This document shows positions 59,596 through 64,000 of a stretch of DNA of 64,000 bases, piece after piece; the stretch's first letter is position 1; each line of letters begins with the position of its first letter. Below the pieces are notes generated by a model, which was not told the DNA's origin, searched no databases, and saw nothing but the letters and a program-made list of their open reading frames with translations. The DNA is from Streptomyces durmitorensis (lineage in GTDB: Bacteria; Actinomycetota; Actinomycetes; Streptomycetales; Streptomycetaceae). Where the stretch lies: contig NZ_CP097289.1 of NCBI RefSeq assembly GCF_023498005.1, forward strand, positions 434,001 through 498,000, read 5' to 3'. Both the position numbers and the translations under genes were made by a program.

Positions 59596-60216
59596 ATGAC
59601 CGATACGGACAGCGATACCGACACCGAGGCGGGCGCCCCGTCGGCACCGATGGGACGCCGCGAGCGCAAGAAGGCCGCCACCCGCCAGGCCATCGCCGAT
59701 GCGGCACTGCGCCTTTTCCTGGAGCGCGGATACGACGACGTCGGCATCCGGGAGATCGCGGATGCCGCAGACGTGTCCACCACCACGCTGTTCAAGCACT
59801 TCCCGGTCAAGGAAGCCCTCGTCTTCGATGAGGACGCCGCCCGGGAAGCCGGGCTGCTCGCCGCCGTACGGGAGCGTCCCCAGGGCCGGTCCATCCCGGC
59901 GGCGCTGCGCGAACACGCACTGCGGCACCGTATGGCGGCCACGGACGGCGACGACCGCTTCACAGCCTTCTTCGGCCTGGTCAACACCACCCCGGCCCTG
60001 CGCGACTACCTCCAGAACATGTGGCTGCGTCACACCTCAGCCCTGGCCCTGGCCATCGCCGACGAAAGCGGCCTGCCCGCGGACGACCCCGCCTGCACCG
60101 CCCTGGCCCACTTCGCCCTCGAAGCCCCCCGCGCCGCTCGCGGCCACGACGACCCTCGCCAGGCCATCACCCGCGCCTTCGAGATCCTGGAGAGCGGCTG
60201 GCGCGATGTCGGCTGA
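59596..60216 (+). CDS. TetR family transcriptional regulator
   Basis: A 206-residue TetR protein with an acidic N-terminus (DTDSDTDTEAGA). The HTH is VGIREIADAADVSTTTLFKH (about residues 49-68). A direct repeat of GACTCAA (59535-59541 and 59552-59558, period 17) lies upstream and may mark its binding region. It is divergent from the TetX-like monooxygenase gene and probably controls it. Confidence 0.9.
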   Translation: MTDTDSDTDTEAGAPSAPMGRRERKKAATRQAIADAALRLFLERGYDDVGIREIADAADVSTTTLFKHFPVKEALVFDEDAAREAGLLAAVRERPQGRSIPAALREHALRHRMAATDGDDRFTAFFGLVNTTPALRDYLQNMWLRHTSALALAIADESGLPADDPACTALAHFALEAPRAARGHDDPRQAITRAFEILESGWRDVG

Positions 60217-60328
60217 GGAGTCCGCCTAATCGCAGCGTGCAGGAGCACTCCCGCACGCCACCTTGTGACGCGGCTCACGAGGAAAGGGTGACAGGGCGTT
60301 GTCGCGAGCGCCTGCGACCGTCGGCAGC

Positions 60329-61267
60329 ATGACGATCACAGACGAGGACTGCCTCACCGAGACCCTGAAGTTCAACGAGAGTTTCGCCGCAGCTGCCGCG
60401 AGCCGCCCGGCCCGCGAAGTGACGCCGGACGCAACCCTCCTGGCCACCCTGCGGCGCAACCGGCTCGGCGGCGACACACCACCCGTGAGACTCCCGCAGG
60501 GGCAGGACCGCGTTGTCGCGGGCGGGGTGAGAGTCCGGGCGTTCGTGCCCGACCACGTCGACGGCGTGTACCTGCACATCCACGGCGGCGGCTGGGCGTT
60601 CGGCTCCGCGGACGGGCAGGATCAGAAGCTCTGGCGCCTTGCCGAGCAGGCACGTCTGGCCGTGGTGAGCGTGGAGTACCGCCTCGCGCCGGAACACCCC
60701 TTCCCCGCCGGCCTTGACGACTGTGAAGCGGCCGCCCGGTGGCTGGTGGACCACGCCTCGGTCGAATTCGGTACGCAACGGCTGCTGATCGGCGGCGAGT
60801 CGGCCGGCGCGCACCTGACCGTCGCGACACTGCTGCGCCTTCGCGACCGGCACGGCATCACCGGTGCGTTCCGGGCGGCTCACCTGCTCTTCGGCCCGTA
60901 CGACCTGTCGATGACACCCAGTCAGCGAGCGTTCGGATCACGGCAGTTGCTGAGCAACACCGACACGCTCCGGCGGACCTACGAGCTGTTCACGCCGGGC
61001 ATGGGAGCGGAACAGCGCCGCGCTCCCGAGGTCTCACCGCTGTTCGCCGACCTGACCGGACTGCCGCCCGCCCGGATCGTCGTCGGCACCGAGGATCCGC
61101 TGCGGGACGACTCGCTGTTCCTGGCCGCACGTTGGCAGGCGGCAGGTGCGTCCGTGCAGCTCGGTGTCGTCGCCGGTGCCATGCACGGCTTCACCCTGTT
61201 CCCGCTGACCATCACCGAGCGGGAACTGCGGCGCGAGCGGGACTTCCTGTCCGCAGCGGGACGGTAG
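60329..61267 (+). CDS. Hormone-sensitive-lipase-type alpha/beta hydrolase
   Basis: A 312-residue alpha/beta hydrolase of the HSL (family IV) esterase group. The oxyanion motif is YLHIHGGGWAFGSADG, the family motif VSVEYRLAPEHPFPA follows, the nucleophile elbow is GGESAGAHL, the acid VVGTEDPLRDD and the histidine AGAMHGFTLF. It hydrolyses short acyl esters. ATG 60329. It is followed after 10 bp by a WYL regulator. Confidence 0.92.
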   Translation: MTITDEDCLTETLKFNESFAAAAASRPAREVTPDATLLATLRRNRLGGDTPPVRLPQGQDRVVAGGVRVRAFVPDHVDGVYLHIHGGGWAFGSADGQDQKLWRLAEQARLAVVSVEYRLAPEHPFPAGLDDCEAAARWLVDHASVEFGTQRLLIGGESAGAHLTVATLLRLRDRHGITGAFRAAHLLFGPYDLSMTPSQRAFGSRQLLSNTDTLRRTYELFTPGMGAEQRRAPEVSPLFADLTGLPPARIVVGTEDPLRDDSLFLAARWQAAGASVQLGVVAGAMHGFTLFPLTITERELRRERDFLSAAGR

Positions 61268-61277
61268 CGTCGGCGAC

Positions 61278-62171
61278 GTGAACCGCACTGCTCGGCTCTA
61301 CGCGCTGGTGGAAGAGTTGCGCGCGGCGGCGCCACGGCCGCTGACGGTCGCGGCGCTCGCCGCGCGATTCGAGGTGAGTACGCGCACGGCGCAGCGCGAC
61401 CTCCAGGCGCTGATGGAAGCGGGCGTGCCCGTACGCACCACACCCGGTCGGGGCGGGGGCTGGTCGATCGACCCGGAGATGACCCTGCCCCCGATCCGTT
61501 TCACCGCCGATGAGGCCTCGGCCCTGGCCGTCGCGCTCGCCGCGGCCGACGCCTCCGCTCCGTACGCCGGTGCGGCCCGCACGGCAGCGCAGAAGATCGC
61601 GGTCTCGATGACCGGTCCCGCATCGGCGGCGGCACAGGAGCTCGCCGCACGGATCGTCGCGCTGCCGTCACGGGCCGACTCCACGGTCCGCGCCGCGGTG
61701 GAGAAGGCCCTCACCACCAACACGGTCCTGCGGCTGTCCTACATCGACGCGGCGGGACGCGAGAGCGACCGTGTGGTGGAGCCGGCCGGACTGCTCACCG
61801 CCGGCGGCCGGTGGTACCTCATCGCCTGGTGCCGCACGCGACGGGCGGGCCGGGGCTTCCGGCTCGACCGGGTCGCAGCGGCAGCCACGACCGACGAGCG
61901 GGCTCAGCCCCATGACCTGACCGAACTGCTGCTCGGCTCGACCGCCGCGGGCGCGGTTCAGCCCGGCGCGCTGGCCCCGCTCACGCCCCCGCCCGAGAGC
62001 CCCCGGGCCGAGTCTCAGACCGCCGGAACGGTGGCCTCCCCCGCCGGGCCGCTGTCCTCCTCGGGCGAGTCGCCTTCCGGGCCCAGCGGGCTGCCCTCCC
62101 AGACCAGGGTCCGCCAGCCCTCTTCGGGTGAGCCCGCGAGGACGACCACGCCCGTGTTGCCCAACGGGTGA
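61278..62171 (+). CDS. WYL-domain transcriptional regulator
   Basis: A 297-residue regulator with HTH LTVAALAARFEVSTRTAQRD (about residues 22-41) and WYL residues in VLRLSYIDAAGR and GGRWYLIAWCRTRR. The ordinary family end comes near LTELLLGSTAAGA (about residue 222). The last ~70 residues are Pro/Ser-rich and run through 157 bp of the convergent phosphatase gene, so they may be a readthrough tail. GTG 61278. It probably controls the upstream esterase or itself. Confidence 0.85.
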   Translation: MNRTARLYALVEELRAAAPRPLTVAALAARFEVSTRTAQRDLQALMEAGVPVRTTPGRGGGWSIDPEMTLPPIRFTADEASALAVALAAADASAPYAGAARTAAQKIAVSMTGPASAAAQELAARIVALPSRADSTVRAAVEKALTTNTVLRLSYIDAAGRESDRVVEPAGLLTAGGRWYLIAWCRTRRAGRGFRLDRVAAAATTDERAQPHDLTELLLGSTAAGAVQPGALAPLTPPPESPRAESQTAGTVASPAGPLSSSGESPSGPSGLPSQTRVRQPSSGEPARTTTPVLPNG

Positions 62172-62683
62172 CTCGCCGCGTACGCCACGTCGACGTTGGC
62201 CGCCCGAGCCGCCACCCACATCCGGATCGCGGCACCGTGGCTGACCATCGCCACCGTCTCGGCTCCCGTCGCGGCGGCCTCGGCGACGACGGCGTCGAAG
62301 CGCCCCAGGGCCTCCACGCCGTTCTCGCCGCCGGGCATCCGGCGCTCGGTGTCACCCCCGGACCAGGCGAAGGCCGTGGCGAGGTAAGCGGCGGCGGCCT
62401 CGTCGTCGCCTCGCATCTCCAGGTCGCCGGCGACCAGCTCCCGGATCCCGTCCCGGACCTGGACCTCGAGCCCTGTCGCGGCGGCCAGCGGCGCGGCCGT
62501 CAGCTGGGTACGCACCAGCGTGGACGCGTAAAGGGCAGCGATCTTCTCCCCCGCCAAGGCCTGCGGCAGCGCACCCGCCTGTTCCTGCCCGAGCGTCGTC
62601 AGCCCCGGGCCCGGCGCCCCGGTGTCCAAGAGGTGCTTGACGTTGGACGGGGTCTGGCCATGACGTATGAGCAGCAAGCGCAT
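62015..62683 (-). CDS. Histidine phosphatase (phosphoglycerate mutase-like)
   Basis: A 222-residue histidine phosphatase. The catalytic RHG is in LLLIRHGQTPSN (residues about 4-15), the second histidine in VAMVSHGAAIRMW, and the acid region near LVAGDLEMRGDDE. The C-terminus after EEGWRTLVWEGSPLG is an acidic disordered tail. ATG 62683. Its 3' end overlaps the convergent WYL gene by 157 bp. Confidence 0.9.
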   Translation of the reverse strand: MRLLLIRHGQTPSNVKHLLDTGAPGPGLTTLGQEQAGALPQALAGEKIAALYASTLVRTQLTAAPLAAATGLEVQVRDGIRELVAGDLEMRGDDEAAAAYLATAFAWSGGDTERRMPGGENGVEALGRFDAVVAEAAATGAETVAMVSHGAAIRMWVAARAANVDVAYAASHPLGNTGVVVLAGSPEEGWRTLVWEGSPLGPEGDSPEEDSGPAGEATVPAV

Positions 62684-62791
62684 GCGGGGACTACCTCCAC
62701 TGGATGGAACAAGCCCTTCCACTCTGCCACCCGAGCCCACCGCCCCGACGTGTGGATAGCAGTGGCAGTCGTACGGGCATTGCGGGACGGG

Positions 62792-63589
62792 TCACGTGGC
62801 ACGCCGGTTGCCCTTGTCGTCGCACGGCAGGTCGGCAGGCTGATGGTGCACGAGGAAGTCGCGGTTGGCCTGGCGTTCGACCTCTGCGATCGCAGTGGGC
62901 TTGACCTTGATGATGCCGTCGAAGGGCCGGTCGACGTCACGGATGATGCACAGCGTCACCGTCAGGAGCGCGGTGATCACCGTCAGGACGACGAGCTGGC
63001 CGCGGTTGTTCCTGCGGGGCAGGCAGACGGCGAGAGCCACGACGGTGATGGCGAGGGTGGCGAGCAGGAACCAGAAGATGGCACTGGGGATGCTGGCGGT
63101 GGCCTGCGTGAGGCGCTCCTCGCGCTCGTCGGACCGCTTGTTGTCGGCGGCGATCAGCATGCCGAAGACCGGCTTGCCCTCCAGACCGCGGAAGGAGCGC
63201 CGGACGTCCGTCGACCACACGCTGGGCGCGGCCGCCCCGCTGCCGTCGGCCATGGCGGGCCACTCCTGGGTGCGCACGGCACGTGCGTAGCAGACGGCGT
63301 CCGCCTGGACCCGTTCCCGCTCCTCCGCCGACGCGTACTCGGCGATCTCGGTGAGCTGGTCGAGCGCGCGCGCCTCGCCGCGCGATGCGACCTCGGCCTT
63401 GCCGTAGGAGCCCGATGCGGTGACCAGCACGAAAGCCAGCAGGAGGACAGTCAGCGTCAGCAACGGGCCGACAAGATCCTTGACGGCCATACCGGTGTCG
63501 TCGTCGGGCATCAGCCGCGGCCGCAGGAATCGGTTCGCCGCAAGCCCTGCGCACAGGGCGAGTACGGCGACGACGATGACGAGGACCAC
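62792..63589 (-). CDS. DUF4239 (bestrophin-like) membrane protein
   Basis: A 265-residue protein with four hydrophobic segments: two at the N-terminus (VIVVAVLALCAGLAANRF and LLTLTVLLLAFVLVTAS) and two near the C-terminus (AIFWFLLATLAITVVALAVC and LVVLTVITALLTVTLCII). The intervening helical domain carries YGKAEVASRGEARALDQLTE. This is the DUF4239 layout. Function unknown. GTG 63589 follows AGGAGGT at 5 bp, so the start is well supported. Confidence 0.87.
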   Translation of the reverse strand: MVLVIVVAVLALCAGLAANRFLRPRLMPDDDTGMAVKDLVGPLLTLTVLLLAFVLVTASGSYGKAEVASRGEARALDQLTEIAEYASAEERERVQADAVCYARAVRTQEWPAMADGSGAAAPSVWSTDVRRSFRGLEGKPVFGMLIAADNKRSDEREERLTQATASIPSAIFWFLLATLAITVVALAVCLPRRNNRGQLVVLTVITALLTVTLCIIRDVDRPFDGIIKVKPTAIAEVERQANRDFLVHHQPADLPCDDKGNRRAT

Positions 63590-63682
63590 TGATACCTCCT
63601 GAGCAGACGACAGACTCCGCCATGCAGCGAATCCGCGGTGATCATGACCTGCTCTGCGGCGCCCGAAAGCACGGAACGTTCG

Positions 63683-63702
63683 ATCGCCCTCGAACGGGCG
63701 AT
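63683..63702. terminator. Small hairpin between DUF4239 and the right-edge gene
   Basis: ATCGCCC, 6 bp loop, GGGCGAT: a perfect 7-bp stem, about 85 bp after the stop of the right-edge gene at 63786. It is short but isolated; a weak terminator or an attenuation structure is possible. Confidence 0.4.
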
Positions 63703-63785
63703 GCGCTTGCGCCGGAAGCCCCGCTGGCTCGGTCGCTCACGGGATCACTGGCGAGGCGCTGACCATCAGCGCGAACCCTGACGGA

Positions 63786-64000
63786 TCAAGCAGTGCGCCG
63801 CGGCTTCCGCGCGGCCGTCTTCTTGCCCGCGGTCTTCTTCGCGGCGGAGGACTTCTTCGCCACGGAGGTCTTGGCCGCCGTCGTCTTTTTCGCGGTCTTC
63901 TTGGCCGCGGTCGTGGCCGCGGTCTTCTTCTTCGGCTTCTTCGGCATCTCGTGGACCGTCGCGTCCTTACCGGTCTCGCCGCGGGCCGACTGAGCCTTCT
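63786..64000 (-). CDS. Lysine/alanine-rich C-terminal tail, possibly of Ku
   Basis: The 3' end of a minus-strand gene; the 5' part lies beyond the window. The last 71 codons read ...KAQSARGETGKDATVHEMPK followed by long KKT/AKK stretches and end RKPRRTA. Low-complexity Lys-Ala-Thr tails of this type occur in actinobacterial Ku proteins and histone H1-like proteins. The preceding GxTGxDATVHEMP segment recalls Ku. The lysine tail would bind DNA. The assignment is not secure. Confidence 0.45.
   Translation of the reverse strand, partial: KAQSARGETGKDATVHEMPKKPKKKTAATTAAKKTAKKTTAAKTSVAKKSSAAKKTAGKKTAARKPRRTA

Overview
The window looks like a chromosomal segment of a Streptomyces-type actinomycete. 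Base composition is very GC-rich, third codon positions are almost always G or C, GTG and TTG starts are common, and many neighbouring genes overlap by 4 bp (ATGA/GTGA). Typical actinomycete families are present: an ANTAR/GAF protein, WYL regulators, XRE regulators with an MmyB-like ligand domain, a deazaflavin-dependent nitroreductase, mycoredoxin-like and MepB proteins, and a lysine/alanine-rich tail. No rRNA, tRNA, CRISPR array, insertion sequence or prophage was recognised. The content suggests an accessory chromosome region; this is an inference.

The dominant layout is a series of small modules, each pairing a one-component regulator with an enzyme or transporter, often with a visible inverted repeat between them. 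From left to right: TetR + alpha/beta hydrolase (3.5-5.0 kb); WYL + VOC protein (5.0-6.5); a MarR-like pair (6.6-7.6); HxlR between a Rossmann reductase and a dienelactone hydrolase (9.2-11.0); MerR + imine reductase (11.2-12.5); TetR + hydrolase (12.5-14.3); HxlR + MFS (22.6-24.4); AraC + fosmidomycin-resistance-like MFS (30.6-32.6); XRE + SDR (34.9-36.6); XRE-cupin + flavin disulfide oxidoreductase + DHA2 exporter + SRPBCC (45.9-50.0); XRE + SnoaL-like/NmrA-like (53.3-55.6); TetR + TetX-like flavin monooxygenase (58.2-60.2); and a hormone-sensitive-lipase-like esterase followed by WYL (60.3-62.2).

Other blocks: a possible surface or signalling cluster at 14.6-17.5 kb (secreted FG-GAP protein, LuxR protein with an atypical receiver, zinc-ribbon membrane protein with an extracellular discoidin-like domain). 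At 17.6-22.5 kb lie MepB, acyltransferase 3, a cytochrome P450 and a YdcZ-like transporter. At 24.5-28.8 kb lie a GlcD-like oxidase, a polyprenyl synthetase, an APH-like kinase and a secreted EEP-family enzyme. Two unrelated alkyl-DNA-repair families are at 32.7 and 36.6 kb. A complete Mrp/Mnh cation/proton antiporter operon (AB fusion, then C-G) occupies 37.8-44.1 kb. Further on are a second-type NAD-dependent DNA ligase (51.1-53.2), a persulfide dioxygenase/rhodanese plus TauE/SafE sulfur module (55.9-58.2), a DUF4239 membrane protein, and the C-terminal tail of a gene that runs off the right edge and may encode Ku.

Three genes are visibly decayed: an EntE/DhbE-like ligase (0.7 kb), a P-loop kinase (29.0 kb) and a trypsin-like protease (29.6 kb). 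Short tandem duplications sit exactly at the stop codons of two genes. No clearly new system can be proven from sequence alone. The best candidates are the 14.6-17.5 kb surface cluster and the 45.9-50.0 kb dithiol-oxidase/exporter module.
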